64,000 nucleotides of DNA, taken from assembly GCF_014199985.1 (NCBI RefSeq), contig NZ_JACHOS010000018.1, positions 1 to 64,000 on the forward strand, in the 5' to 3' direction. Under the pieces are notes generated by a model. That model saw only the letters and a list, made by a program, of their open reading frames with translations. It was not told where the DNA came from and did not search any database. Below, piece by piece: positions 8,580 to 17,807 of the stretch (position 1 is the stretch's first letter; each line of letters opens with the position of its first letter). Origin of the DNA: Methylorubrum rhodesianum (lineage in GTDB: Bacteria; Pseudomonadota; Alphaproteobacteria; Rhizobiales; Beijerinckiaceae). The translations under genes and the position numbers were made by a program.

Positions 8580-9140
8580 ATGCTAGCGGGCCTGTTCCGC
8601 CGCGCCGAACGGCGCCGCCGCACCATCCGGGCGCTGCACCGAAGGATCGGCGAGGCTGCGCGCCAGCCCGGCCTCTACACGGCGCTCGGCGTGCCCGACA
8701 CCGTCGAGGGCCGGTTCGAGGCTCTGAGCCTGCACGTCATCCTCGTGCTGCGCCGCCTCGGCCAGTTGCCGCCGCCGGCCGCGGACGTGGCGCAGGATCT
8801 GGTCGATTCCGTCTTCATGCAGCTCGATGCCTCGCTGCGCGAGCTCGGCATCGGCGACATGGGCGTCCCGAAGCGCATCAAGAAGCTCGGCGCCTCCTTC
8901 TACGCGCGGGCCGGAGCCTACGGCGCGGCGCTCGATGCGGGCGACCGGACCGCGCTGGCCGAAGCCCTCGCCCGCAACGCCCTCGACGGGGCCGGGCCGG
9001 AAGCGGCCGTCCCGCTCGCCGCCTATGTGGAGGCCGCCGCCTCGGCGCTCTCCTCCCAGGATCTCGACGGATTGCTGGCGGAGGGACCGGACTTCCCCGA
9101 GCCGGCGGGCGAGGCCGGCACTTCAGGAGACCATCGATGA
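8580..9140 (+). CDS. Ubiquinol-cytochrome c chaperone family protein (CBP3-like)
   Basis: Member of the CBP3/UQCC1 family, involved in cytochrome b/bc1 complex assembly in mitochondria; the bacterial role is inferred from homology. It is 186 residues from the ATG at 8580, giving a basic N-terminal helix (MLAGLFRRAERRRR). Family features include the long helical core with LHVILVLRRLG and the segment QLDASLRELGIGDMGVPKRIK. It is coupled to yceD by an ATGA overlap at 9137-9140. The bamE / chaperone / yceD / plsX order is common in alphaproteobacteria. Confidence 0.85.
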   Translation: MLAGLFRRAERRRRTIRALHRRIGEAARQPGLYTALGVPDTVEGRFEALSLHVILVLRRLGQLPPPAADVAQDLVDSVFMQLDASLRELGIGDMGVPKRIKKLGASFYARAGAYGAALDAGDRTALAEALARNALDGAGPEAAVPLAAYVEAAASALSSQDLDGLLAEGPDFPEPAGEAGTSGDHR

Positions 9141-9655
9141 CGCCGAAGGCCGAGGGGCCGCTCTCCCGCTCCGTCAACGTGGAGCGCCTGCCCAAGGACC
9201 GCGCCGAGATCGTCGTCGAGGCCAGCCCGGCCGAGTGCGAGGCGCTGGCGCGCGACTTCAAGATCCCCGCCATCCGCGACCTCGTCGGCCGCTTTTCCTT
9301 GAGCGGCTCGCTGACACGGCTGCGGGCGGAGGGCAAAGTCGAGGCGGTGGTGACGCAGGTCTGCACGGTGACCCTGGAGCCGTTCGAGGCGAAGGTGTCC
9401 GAGCCGGTCGAGGTCGAGTTCACCAATGCCGACATCCTGGAGGGCACCGAGGCCGAGGATGTCGACCTGCCCGACCCGATCGTGAACGGGCGCGTCGATT
9501 TCGGCGTTCTGACCGCCGAGTTCCTGGCGCTGGGCATCGACCCCTATCCGCGCAAGCCCGGCGTCGCCTTCGAGCCGGTCACGGTCGGCGAGGAGCCGCT
9601 GCCCTTCTCCGACCTCGCCGCCCTGCGGGCCAAGCTCGGCCAGGACAAGGGGTGA
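9137..9655 (+). CDS. yceD: YceD family protein (DUF177)
   Basis: Small cytosolic protein of 172 residues; relatives are linked to 23S rRNA accumulation in bacteria and plastids. Recognised by the central CTVTLEPFEAKV segment and by its place just upstream of plsX. Many relatives carry a CxxC pair; here only the single Cys in VCTVTLEP is obvious. In gammaproteobacteria rpmF lies between yceD and plsX, but here yceD is followed directly by a 165-base gap and plsX. The start overlaps the chaperone stop. Confidence 0.85.
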   Translation: MTPKAEGPLSRSVNVERLPKDRAEIVVEASPAECEALARDFKIPAIRDLVGRFSLSGSLTRLRAEGKVEAVVTQVCTVTLEPFEAKVSEPVEVEFTNADILEGTEAEDVDLPDPIVNGRVDFGVLTAEFLALGIDPYPRKPGVAFEPVTVGEEPLPFSDLAALRAKLGQDKG

Positions 9656-9820
9656 CCGGCGGGCCTGTCGGCCCTCTCGCCGACACCCGCGTGACAAAAA
9701 GTTGAGTTTTCGTTTGCCCGGCGGGGCGCTGCCGCTATTTTGCGCCGCCGATTCCGGGGCCACCGACGCCCCCTCACGCTCGCTGCCCGCCGGCTCTCCC
9801 CGCGGCGTCCCGAAGGAACC

Positions 9821-10891
9821 ATGTCGAACCGCGTTTGCATCTCGCTCGACGCCATGGGCGGCGATCACGGCCCCACGACCGTCGTGCCCGGCGCGGCCAT
9901 CGCCCGCGATCGGCACCCCGAGCTTCACTTCATCCTGTTCGGCGACGAGGCGGTGGTGCGTCCCCTCGTCGAGGCCGAGCCGCGCCTGAAGGGCGCCGTC
10001 GAGATCCGCCACACCACCGTCGCCGTTGCCATGGACGACAAGCCGAGCCAGGCGGTGCGCCAGGGCCGGGGCAAATCCTCGATGTGGCGGGCGATCCAGG
10101 CGGTGCGGGACGGCGAGGCCCAGGCCGCGGTCTCCGCCGGCAATACCGGCGCCCTGATGGCGATGTCGAAGATCTGCCTGAAGACCATGGCCGGCATCGA
10201 GCGCCCGGCCATCGCCTGCCTGTGGCCGACGGTGCGCGGCGAGAGCGTGGTGCTCGATGTCGGCGCCACCATCGGCACGGATGCCGAGCATCTGGTCGAG
10301 ATGGCGGTGATGGGCTCGGCCATGGCACGCATCGTCCTCGACGTCGAGCGGCCGACGGTGGGCCTGCTCAATGTCGGCACCGAGGAGATGAAGGGCAACG
10401 AGGCCGTCAAGGAGGCCGCCCGCCTGCTGCGCGAGGCGGAGCCGGCCAACTTCACCTATCACGGCTTCGTCGAGGGCACCGACCTCGGCCGCGGCACCAC
10501 CGACGTGGTGGTGACGGAGGGCTTCACCGGCAACATCGCCCTGAAGACGGCGGAGGGCACGGCCAAGCAGATCGCCTCCTACCTCAAGGCGGCGATGGGG
10601 CGGACGCTCTCGGCCAAGATCGGCTACCTGTTCGCGCGCCAAGCCTTCGCGGCCCTGCGCGAGAAGATGAATCCGAGCCGGGCCAATGGCGGCGTGTTCC
10701 TCGGGCTCGAGGGCATCGTCATCAAGAGCCACGGCTCGGAGAATGCGCAGGGCTTCGCGGCGGCGGTCGATCTTGCCCACGACATGGCGCGCTACGACCT
10801 GATGCGGACGATTCGCGACATGCTGGAACAGACGCCGTCGGTCGCCGCCGGCGTGAGCGTCGGGCTCGATGCCAGCGTGGCACAGAAGTGA
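9821..10891 (+). CDS. plsX: Phosphate acyltransferase PlsX
   Basis: Converts acyl-ACP to acyl-phosphate for phosphatidic acid synthesis (PlsX/PlsY route). It is 356 residues, the usual length. The signature [12 protein letters not shown] is at the N-terminus, and the [15 protein letters not shown] and [24 protein letters not shown] segments follow. The ATG 9821 has AAGGAA upstream. It is followed after 35 bases by fabH, the standard pairing of phospholipid and fatty acid initiation. Confidence 0.97.
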   Translation: MSNRVCISLDAMGGDHGPTTVVPGAAIARDRHPELHFILFGDEAVVRPLVEAEPRLKGAVEIRHTTVAVAMDDKPSQAVRQGRGKSSMWRAIQAVRDGEAQAAVSAGNTGALMAMSKICLKTMAGIERPAIACLWPTVRGESVVLDVGATIGTDAEHLVEMAVMGSAMARIVLDVERPTVGLLNVGTEEMKGNEAVKEAARLLREAEPANFTYHGFVEGTDLGRGTTDVVVTEGFTGNIALKTAEGTAKQIASYLKAAMGRTLSAKIGYLFARQAFAALREKMNPSRANGGVFLGLEGIVIKSHGSENAQGFAAAVDLAHDMARYDLMRTIRDMLEQTPSVAAGVSVGLDASVAQK

Positions 10892-10926
10892 GCCCGGCAC
10901 GGACGTTGAGAAAAGGGTCGGATCTG

Positions 10927-11907
10927 ATGGCGCATCGGCGCTCCGTCGTGGTCGGTTGCGGGGCGTACCTGCCCGACACCGTCGTCACGAACACAGACCT
11001 CGCCGAGCGCGGGATCGAGACCTCCGACGAGTGGATCGTCCAGCGAACCGGCATCCGCCAGCGCCACATCGCGCGTCCGGACGAAACGACGTCGGTGCTC
11101 GGCACCCGCGCGGCGCTGGCGGCACTCGACGAGGCCGGGCTCTCGCCCGCCGATATCGACCTCGTGATCTGCGCGACCTCGACGCCCGACCACACCTTCC
11201 CCTCGACCGCCACCCAGATCCAGGCGGCGCTCGGGATTGAGGGCGGCTTCGCCTTCGATCTCCAGGCGGTCTGCGCCGGCTTCGTCTACGCGGTGGCCAC
11301 CGCCGACCGCTTCCTGACGACCGGCGGCGCAAGGCGCGCGCTGGTCGTCGGCGCCGAGACCTTCTCGCGGTTGCTGGACTGGGAGGATCGCACCACCTGC
11401 GTCCTGTTCGGTGACGGAGCGGGCGCCATCGTGCTCGAGGCCCGCGAGGGGGACGGCACCAACGCCGACCGCGGCGTCCTGTCGAGCTGCCTGCGCTCGG
11501 ACGGGCGCCACCGGGCCAAGCTCTACGTCGATGGCGGCCCCGGCTCGACCGGCACCACCGGCAAGCTGCGGATGGAGGGCCGCGAGGTGTTCCGCTTCGC
11601 TGTCGGCTCGGTGACCGACGTGATCGAGGAAGCGTTCCGCGCCTCCGGCACCACGGCGGACGACCTCGCGTGGTTCGTGCCGCATCAGGCCAACCGACGC
11701 ATCATCGAGGCGTCGGCCGACAAGCTCGGCATCGCCCGCGAGAAGGTCGTGCTCACCGTCGATCGCCACGGCAACACCTCGGCCGCCTCGATTCCCCTCG
11801 CGCTGGACGCCGCCCGCCGCGACGGGCGCATCCGCGAGGGCGACCTCGTGATGATCGAGGCGATCGGCGGCGGCTTCACCTGGGGCGCCGCCCTGATCCG
11901 CTGGTAG
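10927..11907 (+). CDS. fabH: 3-oxoacyl-ACP synthase III (FabH)
   Basis: Condenses acetyl-CoA with malonyl-ACP to start fatty acid synthesis. It is 326 residues. The full catalytic triad is present: C116 in QAVCAG, H253 in VPHQANRRI, and N283 in RHGNTSAAS. The ATG 10927 follows AAAAGGGTC. It is in an apparent operon with plsX, and ihfA and merR follow, an order shared widely in alphaproteobacteria. Confidence 0.97.
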   Translation: MAHRRSVVVGCGAYLPDTVVTNTDLAERGIETSDEWIVQRTGIRQRHIARPDETTSVLGTRAALAALDEAGLSPADIDLVICATSTPDHTFPSTATQIQAALGIEGGFAFDLQAVCAGFVYAVATADRFLTTGGARRALVVGAETFSRLLDWEDRTTCVLFGDGAGAIVLEAREGDGTNADRGVLSSCLRSDGRHRAKLYVDGGPGSTGTTGKLRMEGREVFRFAVGSVTDVIEEAFRASGTTADDLAWFVPHQANRRIIEASADKLGIAREKVVLTVDRHGNTSAASIPLALDAARRDGRIREGDLVMIEAIGGGFTWGAALIRW

Positions 11908-11957
11908 GCGAAGCGTGCCGGATCGGGCCCGGGTTTTCTGTCAACCACAAGGTTCTG

Positions 11958-11986
11958 TTGACCGTCGTCCCTCTGCCGATTAGCGT
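11958..11986 (+). promoter_or_regulatory. Possible sigma-70-type promoter before ihfA
   Basis: TTGACC at 11958-11963 and TAGCGT at 11981-11986 are separated by 17 bases, within the 209-base gap between fabH and ihfA. The -35 is good and the -10 is weak, so this is tentative. It would let ihfA-merR be transcribed apart from plsX-fabH. Confidence 0.3.
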
Positions 11987-12116
11987 GTTCGATCATAGAG
12001 ATACACGACGAGATCCTGTTGTCGGGGAGCTCGCGCGGCATTTGAGCGGAGCCAGCGTCCGGGCGTCCTGAAAAGGACGGTGCGGAGGCAAAAAACTCGG
12101 CCGGAAGGGGGAGCGC

Positions 12117-12443
12117 ATGGCGGGCAAGACGGTCACACGCGCCGATTTGAGCGAGGCCGTTTACCAGCAGGTCGGCCTGTCGCGGGCCGAATCGGCCGCC
12201 CTGGTCGAGACGGTGCTCGGCGAGATCTGCAACTGCCTGTCGTCGGGCGAGACGGTGAAGCTGTCCTCGTTCGGCTCCTTCGTCGTCCGTTCCAAGGGGA
12301 AGCGCATCGGCCGCAACCCGAAGACCGGCGTCGAGGTCGAGATCGAGCCGCGGCAGGTCATGGTATTCAAGCCGTCGAACGTGCTCAAGGCGCGCATCAA
12401 CGGCGGCCACGTCAACGGGCTCGACACGGACGACGACGATTGA
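12117..12443 (+). CDS. ihfA: Integration host factor, alpha subunit
   Basis: DNA-bending nucleoid protein that pairs with IhfB. It is 108 residues, the normal size. The beta-arm motif with the intercalating proline is seen in RIGRNPKTG, and the amino-terminal helices [16 protein letters not shown] match the family. The gene position between fabH and a MerR regulator separates IhfA from HU. The C-terminus ends in four aspartates. A short stem, CGGACCG/CGGTCCG at 12450-12466, follows the stop. Confidence 0.95.
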   Translation: MAGKTVTRADLSEAVYQQVGLSRAESAALVETVLGEICNCLSSGETVKLSSFGSFVVRSKGKRIGRNPKTGVEVEIEPRQVMVFKPSNVLKARINGGHVNGLDTDDDD

Positions 12444-12511
12444 TTCGGCCGGACCGGCCCGGTCCGCTTCCGCGCATATCGGTTTGAGGCGCTGCCATAG
12501 GACTGCCGATC

Positions 12512-12994
12512 ATGGGACTGCCGATGGAATCGTCCGCTCTCGAATCGACCGCCGACGAGGAGCGCGGCGAGAAGAGCCCCGGAGCCTTCCGCACCATCAC
12601 CGAGGTCTCCGAGGATCTCGGTGTGCCCCAGCATGTTCTGCGCTTCTGGGAGAGCCGGTTCAGCCAGATCAAGCCGATGAAGCGCGCCGGCGGGCGACGC
12701 TACTACCGGCCCGACGACGTCGATCTCCTCAAAGGCGTTCGGCGGCTGCTGCACGGGCAGGGCTACACGATCCGCGGGGCGCAGCGCGTCCTCAAGGAGA
12801 ACGGCGTGCGTTTCGTCCAGGCGCTCGGCCGAGGCGAGGTGGAGGTCGGCGCGCCGACCGGCGCCGACCGGGACGAGGAGAGCGTCGAGGCCGCCGCCGC
12901 CGATCGCCGCTCCCTCGAAGGAGCGCTCGCCGAACTGCGCGCCTGCCGAGCCCTGCTCGCGGGGCTCGACGAGGCGGGTCACGACGCGGCCTGA
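12512..12994 (+). CDS. MerR-family transcriptional regulator
   Basis: DNA-binding regulator of 160 residues. The winged helix at about residues 26-90 is clear ([20 protein letters not shown], then [14 protein letters not shown]). The C-terminal third is acidic and alanine-rich, with no metal-binding cysteine cluster, so it is not a MerR metal sensor. The ATG at 12512 is 68 bases after ihfA, an association common in alphaproteobacteria. The ligand is unknown. Confidence 0.88.
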   Translation: MGLPMESSALESTADEERGEKSPGAFRTITEVSEDLGVPQHVLRFWESRFSQIKPMKRAGGRRYYRPDDVDLLKGVRRLLHGQGYTIRGAQRVLKENGVRFVQALGRGEVEVGAPTGADRDEESVEAAAADRRSLEGALAELRACRALLAGLDEAGHDAA

Positions 12995-13016
12995 AGCCGC
13001 CCGTAACTCGCTTGCG

Positions 13017-13044
13017 CGCAAGGCATTGGCCGGCCTTGCGGATT
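13017..13044 (+). terminator. Probable terminator of the ihfA-merR unit
   Basis: An 8-bp stem CGCAAGGC/GCCTTGCG with an 8-base loop, followed by GATTTTCG. It lies 23 bases after the merR stop. The T-run is short. Confidence 0.55.
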
Positions 13045-13114
13045 TTCGCTCGTTGCGGCGCCTTCGCGCATCGAACGGAGCTGAACTTTACCGGCGGATC
13101 GGCGTTGAGGCGCC

Positions 13115-13534
13115 ATGGCCCCCCCTCGATCCCGGATGTCTCCGACCCAGGAACTCATCGCCCGCGTCATGCGGATCGTGCGCGCTTGCCCGGAAGCCGC
13201 CAGCGAGGTTCTGGAACTGATGTTCCTCGTCAGCCAGATCGAGGCCTCGACCACGGTGGACCGGGAGTACCGGGACGCGCGGCGGGTCATCAGCCGTCTG
13301 CGGGCGCCGCTGTGGGACATGGGCCCGGCCGATCGGGAGACCCTGCTCAAGGCTGCCGACACGATCCGCCGGGTCTGCGACCTGGCCGACGGGGACATCC
13401 CGTCCGCGCCCTTCGCCGATCTCGGCGAGCGCGAGCGCGTCGAGAGGGCGCTGACTCAGGCGCTGGCGGGTCAGCTCGACGAGGCGCAGATCGCCCGGGT
13501 GGCCGGCACCGTCGCGGCCGCGCTGCAGCACTGA
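13115..13534 (+). CDS. Hypothetical helical protein
   Basis: I do not recognise this 139-residue protein. It looks soluble and mostly helical, without signal peptide or membrane segment. Segments such as ELIARVMRIVRACPEAASEVLELMF and DRETLLKAADTIRRVCDLA suggest amphipathic helices. The start is the ATG 13115, with GAGG four bases upstream; an ATG at 13136 is an alternative. It stands between merR and a small secreted protein gene, all on the same strand, but gaps of 120-150 bases make an operon uncertain. Confidence 0.6.
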   Translation: MAPPRSRMSPTQELIARVMRIVRACPEAASEVLELMFLVSQIEASTTVDREYRDARRVISRLRAPLWDMGPADRETLLKAADTIRRVCDLADGDIPSAPFADLGERERVERALTQALAGQLDEAQIARVAGTVAAALQH

Positions 13535-13683
13535 TCGGCCGTCGGGTTCAGCAAGTTTCGAGAAGGCAAGCCTCGACGCGGGCTCGGGACCTCCCCACAT
13601 CTTCGCCTACGCCCTGCGGCGCGGAGGCCGGATCGTCCGGCCGCTGGACTGCGGTTCGCGAGACGACGCTCAAGGAAACGCCG

Positions 13684-14157
13684 ATGGATCTGCCGACCTC
13701 TTCCGCCAAGCCGATCGCGATGCGGCCCGCTGCCCTCGCCGCCGCCATCGCGGCCTCGTGGCTCTGCCTTGCCGGACCGACCCTCGCGCAGACCACCGTT
13801 ACCCGCAGCGAGACCGTGCCGGCCGGCAAGCAGGCCCGCCTCGTCATCGTGCCGAACCTGAAGAAGGATTGCTCGCTCGGCCCGATGCCCGAGATCAAGG
13901 TGGTGACGCCGCCGACATCCGGGTCGCTCATCACCAAGGCCGGCAAGCTGAAGACCCCGGCCAAGTACCGCTGTCCCAACAAGGATGCCGAGGTCCAGGC
14001 GATCTTCTATCAGCCCAACAGCGGCTATACCGGCTCCGACGGCGTCGTGGTCGAGATCAAGAATGCCGATGGCGAGGTCGAGAAACGCGACATCCGCATC
14101 ACCGTCGACAAGGGCGACAAGCCCAAGGACGAGAAGAAGAGCGGCACCGATCTCTGA
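13684..14157 (+). CDS. Hypothetical secreted (periplasmic) protein
   Basis: 157 residues with a Sec signal peptide (hydrophobic run around residues 14-30, cleavage likely near AGPTLAQ at about 36). The mature part is about 120 residues, beta-rich, and ends in a lysine/aspartate-rich tail. Its pattern (VPAGKQARLVIVP, PTSGSLI, FYQPNSGYTGSDGVVVEI) resembles an Ig-like/cadherin-like fold in which a polypeptide 'opens' to a repeat of TSGxL and YTPxxGYTG. Two cysteines could form a disulfide. AAGGAAA precedes the ATG. Function unknown. Confidence 0.7.
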   Translation: MDLPTSSAKPIAMRPAALAAAIAASWLCLAGPTLAQTTVTRSETVPAGKQARLVIVPNLKKDCSLGPMPEIKVVTPPTSGSLITKAGKLKTPAKYRCPNKDAEVQAIFYQPNSGYTGSDGVVVEIKNADGEVEKRDIRITVDKGDKPKDEKKSGTDL

Positions 14158-14414
14158 TCCGGAAGATCCCTGCGCGCGGGTACGCTGCGCCGCAGCAATT
14201 TCGGCTGATTCTGGAAGCCTCCGGCCGTGGGCCGGGGGCGGCCCTCCCTTATACGAAGTCGGTTAAGCTTGCGCTAAATCCCGGCCAGCTCTGAGTGTGT
14301 CCCGTTTCACACGCAGGACGGGCCTCCTGTGGGCGGTGCGACAAAACCCGCAATGTCGGTTGCGTTCGACCCGAGACAGGATGAAGCTGTCATCAGCCTG
14401 AAGGGGGTGTTCGA

Positions 14415-16367
14415 ATGCCGCTGCACTCGACGAACGACCTGTTCCAGAGCTTCGCTCGCGGCTATGAAGCGCGCCGCGACACGGAGATGACGCTCTCCGA
14501 GTATCTCGAGGCGTGCCGCGACAATCCGCTGATGTACGCCTCCGCCGCCGAACGCATCCTCGATGCGATCGGCCAGCCGGAGATGGTGGATACCGCCCGG
14601 GACGCGCGTCTCGGCCGCGTCTTCATGAACCGGACGATCCGGGTCTATCCGGCCTTCGCCGAGTTCTACGGCATGGAAGAGACGATCGAGCGGATCGTCT
14701 CGTTCTTCCGCCATGCCGCTCAAGGGTTGGAGGAGCGCAAGCAGATCCTCTACCTGCTCGGCCCCGTCGGCGGCGGCAAGTCGTCGCTCGCCGAGCGCCT
14801 CAAGGCGCTGATGGAGGTCCATCCGATCTACGTGCTCAAGGCGGGCGACGAGATCTCGCCGGTCTTCGAGAGCCCGCTCGGGTTGTTCGATCCGGAAGCG
14901 ATGGGCCGGGAGATCGAGGAGCGCTTCGGCATCCCGCGCCGCCGCCTCACCGGACTGATGAGCCCCTGGGCCCTCAAGCGCCTCGACGAGTTCGACGGCG
15001 ACATCTCCCGCTTCAAGGTGATCAAGGTGCGACCCTCGCGCCTGCGCCAGATCGCCATCGCCAAGACCGAGCCGGGCGACGAGAACAACCAGGACATCTC
15101 CTCGCTCGTCGGCAAGGTCGACATCCGCCGCCTCGAGACGCTCTCCCAGGCCGATCCGGACGCCTATTCCTACTCGGGCGGGCTCAACCGGGCGAACCAG
15201 GGCGTTCTCGAATTCGTCGAGATGTTCAAGGCGCCGATCAAGATGCTGCACCCCCTGCTCACCGCGACGCAGGAGGGCAACTATGTCGGCACCGAGAATA
15301 TCGGCGCGATCCCCTTCACGGGCGTGATCCTGGCGCACTCGAACGAGGCCGAGTGGCAGTCGTTCAAGACCAACAAGAACAACGAAGCCTTCATCGACCG
15401 GATCTACGTCATCAAGGTGCCCTACTGCCTCCGGGTGACGGAGGAGCAGCGCATCTACGAGAAGCTGATCTCGGGCTCGGAGCTGTCCACGGCGGCCTGC
15501 GCCCCGGGCACGCTGGAGATGCTGGCCCGCTTCTCGGTGCTCTCGCGGCTCCGCGAGCACGCCAACTCCAACCTGTTCTCGAAGATGCGGGTCTACGACG
15601 GCGAGAGCCTTCGCGAGGTCGATCCCCGCGCTCGCTCGATGCAGGAATACAAGGACACCGCCGGCGTCGACGAGGGCATGGACGGGATCTCGACCCGATT
15701 CGCCTTCAAGGTGCTGGCGGCGACCTTCAACCACGACACCACGGAGGTCTCGGCCGATCCGGTCCACCTGATGTACGTGCTGGAGCAGGCGATCCGGCGC
15801 GAACAGCTGCCGCCGGAGACCGAGAAGCGCTACATCGAGTTCATCAAGACCGAGTTGGCGCCGCGCTACGCCGAGTTCATCGGCCACGAGATCCAGAAGG
15901 CCTATCTCGAATCGTATCACGATTACGGGCAGAATCTGTTCGATCGCTACATCGACTACGCCGACGCCTGGATCGAGGATCAGGACTTCAAGGACGCCGA
16001 GACCGGCCAGCTCCTCAATCGCGAACTCCTGAATCAGGAGCTGACCAAGATCGAGAAGCCGGCCGGCATCGCCAACCCCAAGGATTTCCGCAACGAGGTG
16101 GTGAAGTTCGCCCTGCGCTCGCGGGCGCAGCACGGCGGCCGCAACCCGTCCTGGACCTCTTACGAAAAACTCCGCGAGGTGATCGAGCGGAGGATGTTCA
16201 GCCAAGTCGAGGAACTGCTGCCCGTAATCTCGTTTGGCTCAAAGAAGGACAGCGAGACCGAGAAGAAGCACGGCGAGTTCGTCGACCGGATGACCGACCG
16301 GGGCTACACCGAGCGGCAGGTTCGGCGGCTGGTGGAATGGTACATGCGCGTGAAGCAGGCGGGTTGA
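14415..16367 (+). CDS. prkA: PrkA-family serine protein kinase (YeaG)
   Basis: AAA+-like serine kinase of the stress/starvation response. It is 650 residues, the family length. The Walker A GPVGGGKS is at residues 116-123, in the AAA domain that regulates the C-terminal PrkA kinase-like domain. Conserved stretches such as TATQEGNY and NEAEWQSFK are visible. The ATG 14415 follows AAGGGGG. It heads a three-gene unit with yeaH and spoVR, an arrangement conserved across proteobacteria and linked to nitrogen starvation and stationary phase in E. coli. A UUCG hairpin follows the stop. Confidence 0.96.
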   Translation: MPLHSTNDLFQSFARGYEARRDTEMTLSEYLEACRDNPLMYASAAERILDAIGQPEMVDTARDARLGRVFMNRTIRVYPAFAEFYGMEETIERIVSFFRHAAQGLEERKQILYLLGPVGGGKSSLAERLKALMEVHPIYVLKAGDEISPVFESPLGLFDPEAMGREIEERFGIPRRRLTGLMSPWALKRLDEFDGDISRFKVIKVRPSRLRQIAIAKTEPGDENNQDISSLVGKVDIRRLETLSQADPDAYSYSGGLNRANQGVLEFVEMFKAPIKMLHPLLTATQEGNYVGTENIGAIPFTGVILAHSNEAEWQSFKTNKNNEAFIDRIYVIKVPYCLRVTEEQRIYEKLISGSELSTAACAPGTLEMLARFSVLSRLREHANSNLFSKMRVYDGESLREVDPRARSMQEYKDTAGVDEGMDGISTRFAFKVLAATFNHDTTEVSADPVHLMYVLEQAIRREQLPPETEKRYIEFIKTELAPRYAEFIGHEIQKAYLESYHDYGQNLFDRYIDYADAWIEDQDFKDAETGQLLNRELLNQELTKIEKPAGIANPKDFRNEVVKFALRSRAQHGGRNPSWTSYEKLREVIERRMFSQVEELLPVISFGSKKDSETEKKHGEFVDRMTDRGYTERQVRRLVEWYMRVKQAG

Positions 16368-16385
16368 GGAGGGCTTCGGCCCTCC
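16368..16385 (+). other. Intercistronic UUCG hairpin between prkA and yeaH
   Basis: GGAGGGC, TTCG, GCCCTCC: a perfect 7-bp stem with the very stable UUCG tetraloop, starting right at the prkA stop. There is no T-run, so it more likely protects or separates mRNA segments than terminates. Confidence 0.6.
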
Positions 16386-16455
16386 GGCATCCGCCGCACT
16401 TTCGCACCTTTGTCCCTCGACGAGGGACGTGAGACTAGGCGTTGAGCGACCCCGG

Positions 16456-17754
16456 ATGCACATCGTCGACCGACGGCTCAATCCAGGTGGGAAGAGCCTC
16501 CCGAACCGCCAGCGCTTCCTGCGCCGGGTCAAGGACGTCGCGCAGCGCGCGGTTCGAGAATCCGCCCGCGAGAAGGACATCAAGGATCTCGGCAAGGACG
16601 GACGCATCTCCGTGCCGGGCGACGGGGTCCGCGAGCCGCGCTTCGCCCGCCAGCCGGGAACGGGCCATCAGGATTACATCCTGCCCGGCAACAAGACCTA
16701 CGTGGAGGGTGACCGCATCGAACGCCCGCCGGGCGGCGGAGGGGGCGGCGGCGCCGGCGAGGGCGGAGAGGGCTCGGAGAACGGCGAGGACGCCTTCCAC
16801 TTCGTCCTGACGCGGGAGGAGTTCCTCGACCTCTTCCTCGAAGACCTCGAACTGCCCGACCTCGCCAAGCGCCGCCTCGCGGTGGTGGAGACGGAAGGGC
16901 TGCGCCGGGCCGGCTACACGGTTTCGGGCTCGCCGGCGAACCTCGCCCTGTCGCGCACCCTGCGCAACTCGATGTCCCGGCGCATCGCCCTCAAGCGCCC
17001 CAAGCTGGAGGAAGTGGCGGCCCTGGAGGCCGAGATCGCCGCCGCCGAGGCCGCCGGCGATCCGCGCCTGCCCGACCTGACATCGAAGCTGATGGAGCTG
17101 CGCGAGCGCTCCAAGCGCATCCCCTACGTCGATCCGATCGACCTGCGCTTCCGCCGGTTCGAGCCCTATCCGAAGCCGATCGCCCAAGCCGTGATGTTCT
17201 GCCTGATGGACGTCTCGGGCTCGATGACCGAGCACATGAAGGATCTGGCCAAGCGCTTCTACATCCTGCTGCACATCTTCCTGACGCGCCGCTACAAGCA
17301 CGTCGAGATCGTCTTCATCCGGCACACCGACAAGGCGACGGAGGTGGACGAGGAAACCTTCTTCGGCTCCCGCGAGACCGGCGGCACGCTGGTCTCTTCG
17401 GCGCTCGTCGAGATGAAGCGCATCGTCGCCGAGCGCTACTCGCCGGACGACTGGAACATCTATGCGGCCCAGGCGTCCGACGGCGACAACGTCTCCTCCG
17501 ACGGGCCGACTTCGACGGAACTCCTGCGCGCGCACATCCTGCCCGCCTGCCAGCACTTCGCCTATCTCGAAGTCGGCGACGAGAACGGTCCGCGCGCCGG
17601 CTTCGTCGAGCACCGCACCACCCTGTGGCGGACCTACGAGGCCCTGGCTAAGGCCGGCGAGCCCCTCGCCATGCGCAAGGTGAACCACCGCCGCGACATC
17701 TATCCCGTGTTCCGCGAGCTGTTCGGCCGCAAGGATGCGCGGGCGGAGGCGTAG
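16456..17754 (+). CDS. yeaH: YeaH family protein (DUF444, VWA-like)
   Basis: Partner of PrkA; 432 residues from the ATG at 16456. This start gives MHIVDRRLNPGGKSLPNR, matching the family N-terminus (IDRRLN); a GTG at 16429 in the same frame is an alternative. A glycine-rich linker sits near residue 90-100. The C-terminal half is a von Willebrand-A-like fold with a metal-site motif MDVSGSM. The molecular job is unknown, but genetic linkage to prkA and spoVR is constant. Confidence 0.93.
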   Translation: MHIVDRRLNPGGKSLPNRQRFLRRVKDVAQRAVRESAREKDIKDLGKDGRISVPGDGVREPRFARQPGTGHQDYILPGNKTYVEGDRIERPPGGGGGGGAGEGGEGSENGEDAFHFVLTREEFLDLFLEDLELPDLAKRRLAVVETEGLRRAGYTVSGSPANLALSRTLRNSMSRRIALKRPKLEEVAALEAEIAAAEAAGDPRLPDLTSKLMELRERSKRIPYVDPIDLRFRRFEPYPKPIAQAVMFCLMDVSGSMTEHMKDLAKRFYILLHIFLTRRYKHVEIVFIRHTDKATEVDEETFFGSRETGGTLVSSALVEMKRIVAERYSPDDWNIYAAQASDGDNVSSDGPTSTELLRAHILPACQHFAYLEVGDENGPRAGFVEHRTTLWRTYEALAKAGEPLAMRKVNHRRDIYPVFRELFGRKDARAEA

Positions 17755-17807
17755 CGAATAACCTCCTCGCGAGGGGAGGAGAGACAGCGTCGAAGAGAAG
17801 GGCCGAC

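Noticed and set aside
12950-13110. Search for a tRNA gene downstream of the MerR gene
   Set aside because: A tRNA gene here seemed possible, but no cloverleaf or T-loop sequence (GGTTCGA-type) is present here or elsewhere in the window.
14307-16205. 632-codon open frame antisense to prkA
   Set aside because: Compositional shadow in GC-rich DNA; prkA on the other strand is certain, and the antisense product has no recognisable domain.
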